DNA of 51,226 nucleotides from Phycisphaerales bacterium UBA7812 (GTDB lineage: Bacteria; Planctomycetota; Phycisphaerae; Phycisphaerales; UBA1924). Under the pieces are notes generated by a model. That model ran no database searches. It was not told where the DNA came from and saw only the letters and a program-made list of their open reading frames with translations. This document shows positions 34,473-42,416 of this stretch, piece after piece. The translations under genes were made by a program, and so were the position numbers. Numbering within the stretch: the first letter of the stretch is position 1; the number at the start of each line of letters is the position of its first letter. Location of the stretch: contig DLBY01000023.1 in assembly GCA_002480345.1 (NCBI GenBank), positions 1,185 to 52,410 of the forward strand. Reading direction: 5' to 3'.

Positions 34473-35273
34473 TCACCCGCGCTCCGCGGCGACCAACGCC
34501 GGAAGCGCCGGGGCCGCGTTCCGATTCACGAGCGTCCGCCACGCCGCGTCGACGAGCCGCACCCCTGCGTGCGTGCGCGCGATCGGGATCGCGATCAGCG
34601 CCCCCATCGCCCCCCCGACGAGGACATCCGTCAGATAGTGCGCGCCGAACAGGACCCGGCTCCCCCCCACCACCACCGCCATCGTCACCGCGACGGGGCG
34701 CAGCCTCGGGTACCAGACCCACAGCATCGAACTCATCACCACCGCGTACAGCGTGTGACTCGACGGCATCGACCACAGATCCGACGAGATCCCCGAGCCC
34801 ATCTCCCACGCGTGCCGCAGGCCGACCTCCTCCGAAACCGGGTACACCCCGAAGGGACCGAGAAAGTGCTCCGGATCCCCGAACTTGGGCCTGGGCCGCC
34901 CGATCAGCATCTTCGCGGGGTACCCGATCACCGCCGCGACCCCGATCGCGAGCAACCAATCCAGCAAACGCCGCCGTAAATTCGGCTGGAGAAGCCAGAC
35001 CGCCCACGCGACGAGGAAGCTCACCGATCCCTGCCCGTACTGCTGCAGCGCCCCGAGTTCACGGACCACATCGCCGCCCAGGTGGTTCTCGCGCAGGCCG
35101 ACCGCCCACCGCGAGATCGCGCCGTCGAGGGGCACCAGCCTGTGCAGGGCGATGAACGCGACGCACAGCGCAATCGTGACGAGCGTCACCCGACGCCCCG
35201 CGCGCGCACGACCCACCGCCGCGATAGAGTCGCGTTCCCCGGAGGAAGCCGTGCGGTCATGGTTCGAAGACAT
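34473..35273 (-). CDS. PAP2-family membrane phosphatase
   Basis: The 266-residue product is a membrane protein with the three phosphatase signatures of the family: KMLIGRPRP, MPSSHTLYAV and SRVLFGAHYLTDVLVG. It probably removes phosphate from a lipid such as phosphatidate or undecaprenyl diphosphate at the inner membrane. The ATG at 35273 is chosen for a GGAG upstream, but this start overlaps the 5' end of the divergent glycosyltransferase by 23 bp; a GTG at 35300 or a later in-frame start is also possible. Pairing with a lipid-linked-sugar glycosyltransferase fits a role in recycling of polyprenyl carriers (inference). Confidence 0.87.
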   Translation of the reverse strand: MSSNHDRTASSGERDSIAAVGRARAGRRVTLVTIALCVAFIALHRLVPLDGAISRWAVGLRENHLGGDVVRELGALQQYGQGSVSFLVAWAVWLLQPNLRRRLLDWLLAIGVAAVIGYPAKMLIGRPRPKFGDPEHFLGPFGVYPVSEEVGLRHAWEMGSGISSDLWSMPSSHTLYAVVMSSMLWVWYPRLRPVAVTMAVVVGGSRVLFGAHYLTDVLVGGAMGALIAIPIARTHAGVRLVDAAWRTLVNRNAAPALPALVAAERG

Positions 35274-37170
35274 GCTCGATGATCTCCGCACGGCGCTCAC
35301 CGGGCCGGTCGGTCGCTGGCGCGCCGTTCGGCTTGCGCGGGGCCTCCCCGCCGGTGCCGTGCTCGTGGTCCTGTGCCTCGCAGTCTATCTCCCGGGGCAG
35401 TTCCGCATCCCCCCCGTCGATCGCGACGAGTCCCGCTTCGCCCAGGCGAGCCGGCAGATGTTCGAAGCCGTCGCGCTTCCCGCAACGCAACGCGACACGA
35501 ACGACGAGGGCACCGGTCTCCACGACGGCGGTCTCATCGTCCCCATGGTCCAGGGCAAACCCCGCCTCAACAAGCCCCCGCTGATCTACTGGGCTCAGGC
35601 GGGCTCCGCCGCGGTGTTCACCGCAGGCGATCCCACACGCGACGCGATCTGGATGTACCGCCTGCCCAGCGCGCTGTTCGCGACCATCGCCGTTCTCGCG
35701 ACCTGGCGCCTCGGCGCGCGCGCCTTCGACCCCCGCACCGGCTTCGTCGGCGCCGCGCTGCTCGCGATCTGTCCCATGGTCGTCTGGGACGCCCACCAGG
35801 CGCGCGCGGATCAGCTGCTCCTCGCCTGCACCACGCTCGCGATGCTCGCGATGTGGCGCGCCATCGATCGAGACCGGCGCGTGCCGAGCCCAACCCCGCG
35901 TGCATGGATCGTGCCCGCCTCGCCCTGGGCGATGGTCTTCTGGACCACGCTGGCGCTGGGCATCCTCGCCAAGGGCCCGATCACGCCCATGATCGCCGCC
36001 CTCACCCTGCTCGCCTTCTGCATCAAGTCCCGGAGCGTGCGCCCGCTGCGTGCCCTCGCCCCCGCGATCGGGCTGCCGATCACGATCGCCATCACCCTTC
36101 CGTGGGTCATCGCCGTCATCGACCGGGTCGGGTTCGACACCTACCGATCGATCGTCTTCGGCGAAACCGTCGCCCGGTCCGGTTCCGCGATGGAGGGGCA
36201 CTGGGGACCGCCCGGCTACCACCTCGTCTTCCTCGTCCCCCTGTTCTGGCCCGGCGTGCTCCTCACCGCGATCTCGATCGCTCGCGCCTGCCGACGCGCC
36301 CAGGGCGTCCCCCTCGAACGCCCCGAGTCTGAAGCAGACGAACCCGCGGAGACCGTCCGCGTCCGCCCGCCCCTGCCCGTGCGCGCGATGGCGTTCATCC
36401 GCGCCCTGTTGGGCCTCGCAACCGGGCGGCGCGCCGAGTTGTTCTGCCTCTGCTGGATTCTTCCTTCGTGGATCGTCTTCGAACTCGTCGCAACCAAACT
36501 GCCCCACTACACGCTGCCGCTGTATCCCCCGATCGCGCTGCTCACGGCGCGGGGCCTGCTCCAGGCCGCCGCGCGCGCGCTCAAGGGCGTGGACGATGCC
36601 GCTGCGATGCTCGGACACCGGATCTGGCTCGGGGTCGGGGCGGTCCTCATCGCGGGGCTCCCGCTGGTCATCGCGGTCCCGTTCGGGGGCTGGGCAATCA
36701 AGGGTGCCGGCGCGTTCACCGCGCTGCTCGCTCTCTGGATCCTCTGGCGCGCCTGGCGCCGGTTGACCATGAACGAATTCGGGGGCGCCCAGGCGATCAG
36801 CGTCCTCGCGATGGCCGTCGCGTTCGTCGGCACGCTGGGCGTCGTCATGCCCCGCGCGGACGGGCTGTGGATCAGCCCGAAGCTCGATGCCCTCATCCGC
36901 GCGCACGACCCCGCCCGCGACCGCCCCATCGGCGCGGTCCACTACCACGAGGACAGCCTCGTCTTCCTGACGCGTGGTCGCCTCGACAAAGCCGACGATG
37001 CGCGCGCCTGGGCCCGCGCCCATCCCCGGGGCCTGCTGATCACCCGACCCGAGGACATCGACCGCGCCGACCTCCGCGGCCCGCCGCTCACCGAGGTCGG
37101 GCGTGTCCGCGGGTACAACTACTCGAACGGGCGCCTGACCGACCTCGTCGTCTGGGAGGTGGGCCCTTGA
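35251..37170 (+). CDS. PMT/ArnT-like membrane glycosyltransferase
   Basis: The start is GTG 35251, directly after GGAGG at 5-nt spacing, giving 639 residues. After a short cytoplasmic N-terminus and a first helix (AGAVLVVLCLAVYLPGQF) comes the conserved acidic loop PPVDRDESRFAQASRQM, the DE-type catalytic motif of dolichyl-phosphate-mannose/ArnT-like transferases. About ten further hydrophobic segments follow, then a periplasmic C-terminal domain. Such enzymes move a sugar from a polyprenyl-phosphate donor onto lipid A, protein or another acceptor on the outer face of the membrane; the acceptor here is unknown. The stop overlaps the truB start (TTGA). Confidence 0.87.
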   Translation: MRSWFEDMLDDLRTALTGPVGRWRAVRLARGLPAGAVLVVLCLAVYLPGQFRIPPVDRDESRFAQASRQMFEAVALPATQRDTNDEGTGLHDGGLIVPMVQGKPRLNKPPLIYWAQAGSAAVFTAGDPTRDAIWMYRLPSALFATIAVLATWRLGARAFDPRTGFVGAALLAICPMVVWDAHQARADQLLLACTTLAMLAMWRAIDRDRRVPSPTPRAWIVPASPWAMVFWTTLALGILAKGPITPMIAALTLLAFCIKSRSVRPLRALAPAIGLPITIAITLPWVIAVIDRVGFDTYRSIVFGETVARSGSAMEGHWGPPGYHLVFLVPLFWPGVLLTAISIARACRRAQGVPLERPESEADEPAETVRVRPPLPVRAMAFIRALLGLATGRRAELFCLCWILPSWIVFELVATKLPHYTLPLYPPIALLTARGLLQAAARALKGVDDAAAMLGHRIWLGVGAVLIAGLPLVIAVPFGGWAIKGAGAFTALLALWILWRAWRRLTMNEFGGAQAISVLAMAVAFVGTLGVVMPRADGLWISPKLDALIRAHDPARDRPIGAVHYHEDSLVFLTRGRLDKADDARAWARAHPRGLLITRPEDIDRADLRGPPLTEVGRVRGYNYSNGRLTDLVVWEVGP

Positions 37171-37946
37171 GCGATGCGGGCGGATACGAGGACCCGATCG
37201 CGGGGGTGATGCTCATCGACAAGCCCGTCGGGCCCACCTCGATGCGGGTGTGTTCGCTCGTGCGCGCGAAGCTGGTCGGCGCGGGCGCACCCAAACGGAT
37301 CAAGGTCGGTCACGGCGGCACGCTCGATCCGCTCGCCTCGGGCCTGATGGTCGTGCTGGTGGGGCCCGCGACGAAACTGTGCGACGAGATCATGGCGGGC
37401 GAGAAGGGCTATCGCGCGCGCATCGACCTCGCCCACACCTCCCCCACGGACGACCTTGAGAGCGAGCCCGTGCCCGCGCCGATCGGAGAACCGCTCGCAC
37501 GCGAACAGATCGAGGCCGCCCTCCCCGCGTTCACCGGGCGCATCATGCAGGCGCCCCCGGCGCACTCCGCGATGAAGGTCGGGGGCAAGCGGGCTTACGA
37601 GCTCGCCCGCGCCGGCAAGCTCGACCGGCTCGAGCCGCGCCCTGTCGAGATTCACGAGTTGGCGATCGCCGGCTACGCCTGGCCCATGCTCGATCTGGAC
37701 ATCCGCTGCGGAAAGGGCACCTACATCCGCAGCCTCGCGCGCGATCTCGGTCGCGCCCTCGGGGTCGGCGGCATGCTCGCGGGCCTCCGCCGGACGAGGG
37801 TCGGTCGGTTCGGTGTTGACGATGCCCGCGTCCTCGATAGCCTGCCCCGCACGCTCACGCAGGCGGACCTCACGATCATCCCAGAGGTGCAGCGGATTCT
37901 CGATCGGCGTCGGCGGGCGCAGGCCCCGCGCCCGGATCGGGCGTGA
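37167..37946 (+). CDS. truB: tRNA pseudouridine(55) synthase
   Basis: This 259-residue protein is TruB, which makes pseudouridine 55 in the T loop of tRNAs. The catalytic motif is GHGGTLDPLASG with Asp54. LIDKPVGPTSM near the start, AHSAMKVGGKRAYELAR and the RCGKGTYIRSLARDLG motif are also present. The start is inferred to be TTG 37167 in a TTGA overlap with the glycosyltransferase stop, preceded by GGGAGGTG; there is no better ATG before the conserved region. Its 3' end overlaps the convergent membrane-protein gene by 71 bp. Confidence 0.95.
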   Translation: MSDAGGYEDPIAGVMLIDKPVGPTSMRVCSLVRAKLVGAGAPKRIKVGHGGTLDPLASGLMVVLVGPATKLCDEIMAGEKGYRARIDLAHTSPTDDLESEPVPAPIGEPLAREQIEAALPAFTGRIMQAPPAHSAMKVGGKRAYELARAGKLDRLEPRPVEIHELAIAGYAWPMLDLDIRCGKGTYIRSLARDLGRALGVGGMLAGLRRTRVGRFGVDDARVLDSLPRTLTQADLTIIPEVQRILDRRRRAQAPRPDRA

Positions 37947-39090
37947 TCTCGACGACGCCCGACGCGTCGCCCGGCATCCAGAGCTCGCTGGGCTCCTGCC
38001 CGTCGACCATTTTTCTCGCGTTGAGGTACACCCCGGTGCTCACGGTGTGGGCGTAGCTCACCGCGTAGCTCGCCGCGAGCACGAAGGGCACGCGGTTCCA
38101 GATCGCGACGAAGGCCGAGGCGTTCGCACGCGTGCCCGTTTCACCCGCGAAGAGCGCGGCGCCGGTCACGATAGAGTTGGGTGCGTCCCCGACGCTCCCC
38201 GCGATCGCGGAGGCGAGCCCGACCGAAAGATCCGCGACGATCCAGACCAGCCCGACGAGCACGACCCCCTGCACCACCGCGACGAGCGCGTGGAGCAGCA
38301 CGCTCAGCGGGCGCCCGAGCAGCATCCCGAACGCGCGCTGGGTCGCGTCGAACGCGTCGGCGCCATCGCACGCGACCGCGGGGACAAGCATCCACGACGC
38401 GGCGAGCCACGCGATGAGCAGGAACGCGCTCGCGCCGGACGCGAGCAGCGCGAGCCCGTAGAACAATCCCGCGGCGAGATCGACCCCCGGGACGAGCATG
38501 AGCAGGCCCAGCACAAGGGGCACGAGGAGGAATATCGACGCGGCGAGCGGCGCGAGCAACAACGCGAGCACGCTCGCGGGCCCCTTGACGATGAGGTACG
38601 CAACGAGGCGGGAGAGTCGGAGATGGAGCCCGCGCCCGAGTTCCATCGCGGCGCCGCGGGAGATGAAGAGTCCCGAGAGCCCCCACGCGATCGCGGAGAT
38701 GATCGCGAGCACAAGAGAAGCGATGGGCGCCGATGCGATCGCGCTCCGCGGTGCCTCGAGCAGGACGAGCCGAGCCCGGTCCGCGAGATTCGGGATGTCG
38801 GCGCGCCGCACGGCGCGGCCCAGATCGAACACCGCGGTGTCGAGATGGCGCAGCGCGACGCCGAACGGGCCCTCGGCGCCGATCCCGTTGAGAGCGGCGC
38901 CCACGCTCCCGATGATGAGGATCGCGACGAACCCCGCGACGACGCGTTCCGGGCGCGCCGCGAGAGCCCCGGCGCGAAACAGGCTCGGGAACAGCAACTG
39001 CCCCCCGAGCGCCGCGAGCCGGGGCGCGGGCGGGCGCGCCTGCGGGCGCACGCGGCGGGCGTCGTCTGATCTGGCGGTCGGGGGAGTCAT
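37876..39090 (-). CDS. Conserved multi-pass membrane protein of unknown function
   Basis: This 404-residue protein has at least six hydrophobic segments (for example VVAGFVAILIIGSVGAAL, SLVLAIISAIAWGLSGLFIS and GPASVLALLLAPLAASIFLL) and a Pro/Ala-rich tail. The general layout resembles planctomycete hypothetical membrane proteins; I recognise no catalytic or transport signature. Its last 24 codons overlap the end of truB on the other strand; both frames look genuine. The ATG at 39090 is the first start before the hydrophobic region. Confidence 0.72.
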   Translation of the reverse strand: MTPPTARSDDARRVRPQARPPAPRLAALGGQLLFPSLFRAGALAARPERVVAGFVAILIIGSVGAALNGIGAEGPFGVALRHLDTAVFDLGRAVRRADIPNLADRARLVLLEAPRSAIASAPIASLVLAIISAIAWGLSGLFISRGAAMELGRGLHLRLSRLVAYLIVKGPASVLALLLAPLAASIFLLVPLVLGLLMLVPGVDLAAGLFYGLALLASGASAFLLIAWLAASWMLVPAVACDGADAFDATQRAFGMLLGRPLSVLLHALVAVVQGVVLVGLVWIVADLSVGLASAIAGSVGDAPNSIVTGAALFAGETGTRANASAFVAIWNRVPFVLAASYAVSYAHTVSTGVYLNARKMVDGQEPSELWMPGDASGVVEITPDPGAGPAPADADRESAAPLG

Positions 39091-39203
39091 GGGCCGATGC
39101 TATCGGGGACGGAGCCACGCCGTCGGTTCGAACGCCTTGGCATGCATCGGATCATCCGCCCCGGCGCGTGGCACGGGGCGCTCCCGAGGCGAATGATCGC
39201 GGT

Positions 39204-40127
39204 ATGACCACCTCCCCCCCAGCGGCTTCCGCGTCCCACCCCGTCGATGAGAAGGGGAGCGTGGTGCTGCGCTGGACGCTGCCCACGCTGGCGCTCGTCC
39301 TGTTCGGCCCCCTGCTCGCGATCCCCGTCGCGGGGCTTCACGACCCGACGGGGGGACAGGCCGCGACGCTCGTGCTCAGCGATGCCCCCGTGATGGGCAT
39401 CGTGTCGCTCGTACTGATCGCGCTGGTCGCGTCCGCGGGCGGCGCGTTCACCGCGCGGGTCACCGCCCCCGGGACGGGCCGCACCTTCGCGGGCCTGTGC
39501 ATCGCGTGGGCCGCGATCCGCAGCGCGGATTCGTGGAGGCTCTTCCAGATCCACGGCGCGGGCGCGTCGATCCCGCTCGCGATCGAGGGGGTGCTCGTCG
39601 CGGCCGCGACCGCGGCGATCGTCGCGGCCTTGGTCGTCGGAGGGCGATTCCGCACACGGGAAGGGTTCATCACCGATGTCCGCGCTGCGGTGCTCTCGGG
39701 CAACGCGGCGATCGGGATCGTCGTCGGGATCGCTGCCGGGATCGCGGGCGCGGTGCTCGTCGCATTGGACGGGGACCGCGGACAATGCCTCGCGGCAGGG
39801 TTCTTCGGGAGCACGCTCGCGGCGGTCGCGGTCCAACTCGCGACCCCCACGCTGCCCCCCGAGCAGGCACGCCTCCGCGCAACGGCGTCCGTCCTGGTGC
39901 TGATGATCCTCGCGCCGCTGATCCCGCTGGTGATGCCCGGGGGAGGGGAGATCTCCGACGCGGCGCGGGCCGGCACGCTGCTGGGCCCGGGCATCGTCCT
40001 CCCGCTCGACTGGATGGTCGGGGTCTTCCTGGGCGTGCCGACAGGCATGGCCTGGGTCGGCTCGGTCTCCGAGCGGGCGCAGCACGCCCAACAACCCGGG
40101 TCGCGCCCCACGCCCGCGGGGCGGTGA
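39204..40127 (+). CDS. Integral membrane protein of unknown function
   Basis: The 307-residue product has about eight hydrophobic helices (such as WTLPTLALVLFGPLLAIPVA, VMGIVSLVLIALVASAGG and IGIVVGIAAGIAGAVLVAL) and no recognisable domain. ATG 39204 is preferred over an upstream in-frame start because it begins the Pro/Ser-rich N-terminus directly before the first helix. It is divergent from the membrane protein at 37876-39090 (113 bp between) and ends 7 bp from the convergent 93-residue gene. The function is not recognised. Confidence 0.65.
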   Translation: MTTSPPAASASHPVDEKGSVVLRWTLPTLALVLFGPLLAIPVAGLHDPTGGQAATLVLSDAPVMGIVSLVLIALVASAGGAFTARVTAPGTGRTFAGLCIAWAAIRSADSWRLFQIHGAGASIPLAIEGVLVAAATAAIVAALVVGGRFRTREGFITDVRAAVLSGNAAIGIVVGIAAGIAGAVLVALDGDRGQCLAAGFFGSTLAAVAVQLATPTLPPEQARLRATASVLVLMILAPLIPLVMPGGGEISDAARAGTLLGPGIVLPLDWMVGVFLGVPTGMAWVGSVSERAQHAQQPGSRPTPAGR

Positions 40128-40134
40128 AGCCCGC

Positions 40135-40416
40135 TCAGGCCTTCGCCTGCAGCTCGCCCAAGAACTGCGCCAAACCACGGAGGTCCCGGTTTGTGCAGAT
40201 GGTCTCGATCCGGCTCTCCGGGATCGGGGGCTCGGTTTCGAGCTTGCGGAGCGAATCCTCGGCACGCTTCCAGAGCGCGTCAGCCTTCTTGCCCTCCGCA
40301 ACCGCGAGGTCGCTCACCAGCTCCTGAAGACGGGTGATGAGGATCGTCCCGCGGTGCAGGTAGAACCGGCGGACGATGCCCTGCTGATAGCGGCTGAGAT
40401 GCTGGCCTTTCGCCAT
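40135..40416 (-). CDS. Small conserved-looking protein, 93 residues
   Basis: The gene begins at ATG 40416 with AGGA upstream and encodes a charged, mostly helical protein starting MAKGQHLSRYQQGIVRRFYL. The first 30 residues are rich in Arg/His/Tyr and could bind nucleic acid. The middle (LVSDLAVAEGKKADALWKRA) looks like a coiled helix. I take it as a planctomycete hypothetical; no function is recognised. No signal peptide or membrane segment is seen. Confidence 0.7.
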   Translation of the reverse strand: MAKGQHLSRYQQGIVRRFYLHRGTILITRLQELVSDLAVAEGKKADALWKRAEDSLRKLETEPPIPESRIETICTNRDLRGLAQFLGELQAKA

Positions 40417-40499
40417 GCGTGCGTCCTTTTCTCAGACCCCGCGATCATCGCTCGTGGAGCACGATCGAGAGCCCTGAACGGGTGGTGCGTAAAAGTGCG

Positions 40500-40724
40500 T
40501 GTTGTGAATCAATTTTAGAAGGGTTCGAAACAAAGCGAACCGCTGGCCGATTCAATCCGTTGAGTAATCGGTACGGCGGAAATCGGATTCTTCGTGAATC
40601 GAGCCGAACCCCGCCTCCGAAACGAGATCATCCGGGTCGGGCGAAACGCTCCGGCCCGCCAACAAGCTTCCCTCTTTTCCCACGCTGAAGGCGTCGCGTC
40701 CCCCGCGACGCCTTCATGTTTTTT
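40500..40724 (+). ncRNA. Candidate small RNA ending at an orphan terminator
   Basis: The 312-bp gap 40417-40728 has no convincing gene, yet on the plus strand ends in a strong intrinsic terminator. Upstream, CGATTCAATCCG (40548-40559) is complementary to CGGATT (40584-40589) and GAATCG (40596-40601), allowing a long stem with an internal bulge. The 5' end is a guess; no clear promoter was found. It could also be a leftover from read-through of the plus-strand gene ending at 40127. Confidence 0.25.
40686..40724 (+). terminator. Strong Rho-independent terminator
   Basis: TGAAGGCGTCGCG and CGCGACGCCTTCA form a perfect 13-bp stem with the loop TCCCC, followed by TGTTTTTT. The T-run is on the plus strand only, so it does not serve the minus-strand gene ending at 40729. 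The nearest plus-strand gene ends 560 bp upstream. Confidence 0.85.
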
Positions 40725-40728
40725 GTGC

Positions 40729-41406
40729 TCATCCCGTCGCTGCGCTCGCGGAGCCCCCCAAGGTTCGCAGAGCCCGCGCCGCGTCGAGCAGGACGCACGC
40801 GCTGAACCGGTCGGGGCGCCCCGACCGCACCATCGCGTTGTGCAGCAGCCCCTCCGCGTGGAGGATCGCCCCCGCGGCATAGGCCGGGTCCGATTCCGAG
40901 AGTTGAATGAACACATGCACCGCCCAGGGGTGGTTGGTCCCGTTGTCGGGCTGCAAGGTGTCGACATGCCACCGAGCGGCATCGAGCACTCGGCTCTTCA
41001 GGTCCTCGCTGTTGCTCCCGCGCGCGTGATGGCTCAGCGCGTGCAGCGCCGCGAGTTCTGTTTCCGTCGTCGCCTCGATCGCGCCACGGCTGAACTCCGC
41101 CTCCCCGAGCAGCGGGCCGGGAGGCGGCGCGAGCCCGTCGCACGGGTCCGAATCGTGGTGCAGCCCCCACCACAGCTCAACATCCAGCGACGCGTCGGGC
41201 GGGACCGGCCCCGGCAGATCCACCCCAAGCAGGTGATGCAAGAGAGGCCGATCCACGGCCCGCCGATGCCCCAATTCATCGGTGAATCGATCGATGAAGT
41301 CGCGGGCCGCCCCTCGCACCCCAGTCGACCCCGATTCGAGGGGAGTTCCCCGGAGGACGGGGCCCGCGATCGAATCGAGATGGTCTGCCCATTGATCGGG
41401 GGTCAC
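40729..41406 (-). CDS. Hypothetical protein, 225 residues
   Basis: The start is GTG 41406 with an ideal AGGAGG 4 nt upstream; the open frame continues further upstream, but that part lacks protein-like composition. The product is soluble, with helical C-terminal segments including DAARWHVDTLQPDNGTNHPW, AVHVFIQL and LLDAARALRTLGG. I recognise the WHxxxLQPDNxTNxPWAxHVF pattern only as that of uncharacterised planctomycete proteins. No enzyme motif is assigned. It is divergent from the zinc-ribbon gene at 41485. Confidence 0.72.
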   Translation of the reverse strand: MTPDQWADHLDSIAGPVLRGTPLESGSTGVRGAARDFIDRFTDELGHRRAVDRPLLHHLLGVDLPGPVPPDASLDVELWWGLHHDSDPCDGLAPPPGPLLGEAEFSRGAIEATTETELAALHALSHHARGSNSEDLKSRVLDAARWHVDTLQPDNGTNHPWAVHVFIQLSESDPAYAAGAILHAEGLLHNAMVRSGRPDRFSACVLLDAARALRTLGGSASAATG

Positions 41407-41484
41407 GGGGCCTCCTGGGTCGGCGGCGCGGATGCTCGCCTGTTCGGGTTGCGGGCGACGCGGCGCTCGATAGGCTGCGTATGG

Positions 41485-41823
41485 ATGGAGCGTAGACGGG
41501 ATCAGAGGGCGATCACACGCAGACGATGCGTTGCCTGCGGGCACGCGGGCCCCCTCCTGCAGGGCTCGAGGGGTCGGCTCGTGTTCCGGTGCCCCGCCTG
41601 CGACGCGGACCTCTACCGACGCCCGGCCCGCAGCTACGCGGAACTCGAGGGAATCCTGATCCACACTCGGCGGCCGAGCGTCCTCGAACCGTTCCGCGCT
41701 GCACTCAGCGCCGTGTTCGGCCTGCTCGTCCGGCGACCGGCGGACTCGGCACTCGTCGCGACGCGCGGCGGAGGGTCCGAGAACCCCGCCCGTCACGATG
41801 CGCGGGTTTCCACCGAGGTCTGA
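41485..41823 (+). CDS. Small zinc-ribbon protein
   Basis: From ATG 41485 a 112-residue protein is encoded with two CxxC knuckles, RCVACGHAG and RCPACDADLYRRPARSYAE, about 19 residues apart, a typical zinc ribbon. The region after it (LEGILIHTRRPSVLEPFRAA) looks helical. Such small ribbons may bind nucleic acid or a protein partner; nothing more can be said. It lies 78 bp from the divergent GTG at 41406. Confidence 0.65.
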   Translation: MERRRDQRAITRRRCVACGHAGPLLQGSRGRLVFRCPACDADLYRRPARSYAELEGILIHTRRPSVLEPFRAALSAVFGLLVRRPADSALVATRGGGSENPARHDARVSTEV

Positions 41824-41917
41824 CCCGGTGGTCTGTGCGGGCCCGCTCGCAGAATCGGTCCCCCGGCACGGCTCGCATCGTGGGCGCCGACCGACCCCGT
41901 GCCGATACCCGGGGAGC

Positions 41918-42412
41918 ATGAACCAGCGGGAGGAACGATCGACGCACGCGCGGGCCTCGCTCTCGGCCTTCGGGTCGGGCAAGCCCGTCAGCCCGCCTCC
42001 CGCGGGCCCGACGCTCGCGAGCCGTCAGCGGGTCCAGTCGACCCCCGAACACGCAGACCCGTCCCGCGCAAGCGAGCCTGCCGAGCCCGTCGATCCCGGG
42101 TCGCGTCGTGTCTTCCCGTTCGACGCGGAACTCGAGGTCGCGGAAGTGGAAGGCGGCAAGACCGGCACGCCCTGGTCGGCCCGCGCCCGCACGCTGAGCA
42201 CCGGGTCGCTGTCGTTCTCGTCCCGGCGGATGTGCTACACCGACCGGCGCGTCGTCGTCGCGGTGCACCGGGTGGATAACACCCCGCTGATGCTGCTGGG
42301 GCGCGTCACCGATTGCCGCTACGACTCGGACGGGCTGTACACGATCGACCTCGACCTGCTGCCGACCGACGAGAGCGATGTGAAGCTGTCGTTCTCACGC
42401 AAAGTGGCGTGA
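41918..42412 (+). CDS. PilZ-like domain protein
   Basis: ATG 41918 (with GGGGAG before it) gives 164 residues. The first 65 are Ser/Pro/Ala-rich and probably disordered. Residues about 70-164 show alternating strands with RARTLSTGSLSFSSRRMCY and MLLGRVTDCRYDSDGLYTID, which resembles a PilZ beta-barrel; the canonical RxxxR and D/NxSxxG c-di-GMP motifs are not cleanly present, so ligand binding is uncertain. It ends 4 bp from the convergent purF stop. Another c-di-GMP-related gene lies about 5 kb away. Confidence 0.6.
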   Translation: MNQREERSTHARASLSAFGSGKPVSPPPAGPTLASRQRVQSTPEHADPSRASEPAEPVDPGSRRVFPFDAELEVAEVEGGKTGTPWSARARTLSTGSLSFSSRRMCYTDRRVVVAVHRVDNTPLMLLGRVTDCRYDSDGLYTIDLDLLPTDESDVKLSFSRKVA

Positions 42413-42416
42413 GGTA

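Noticed and set aside
35273..35300. GTG 35300 as the PAP2 start
   Set aside because: It would deepen the overlap with the divergent glycosyltransferase to 50 bp and has a weaker ribosome site than ATG 35273.
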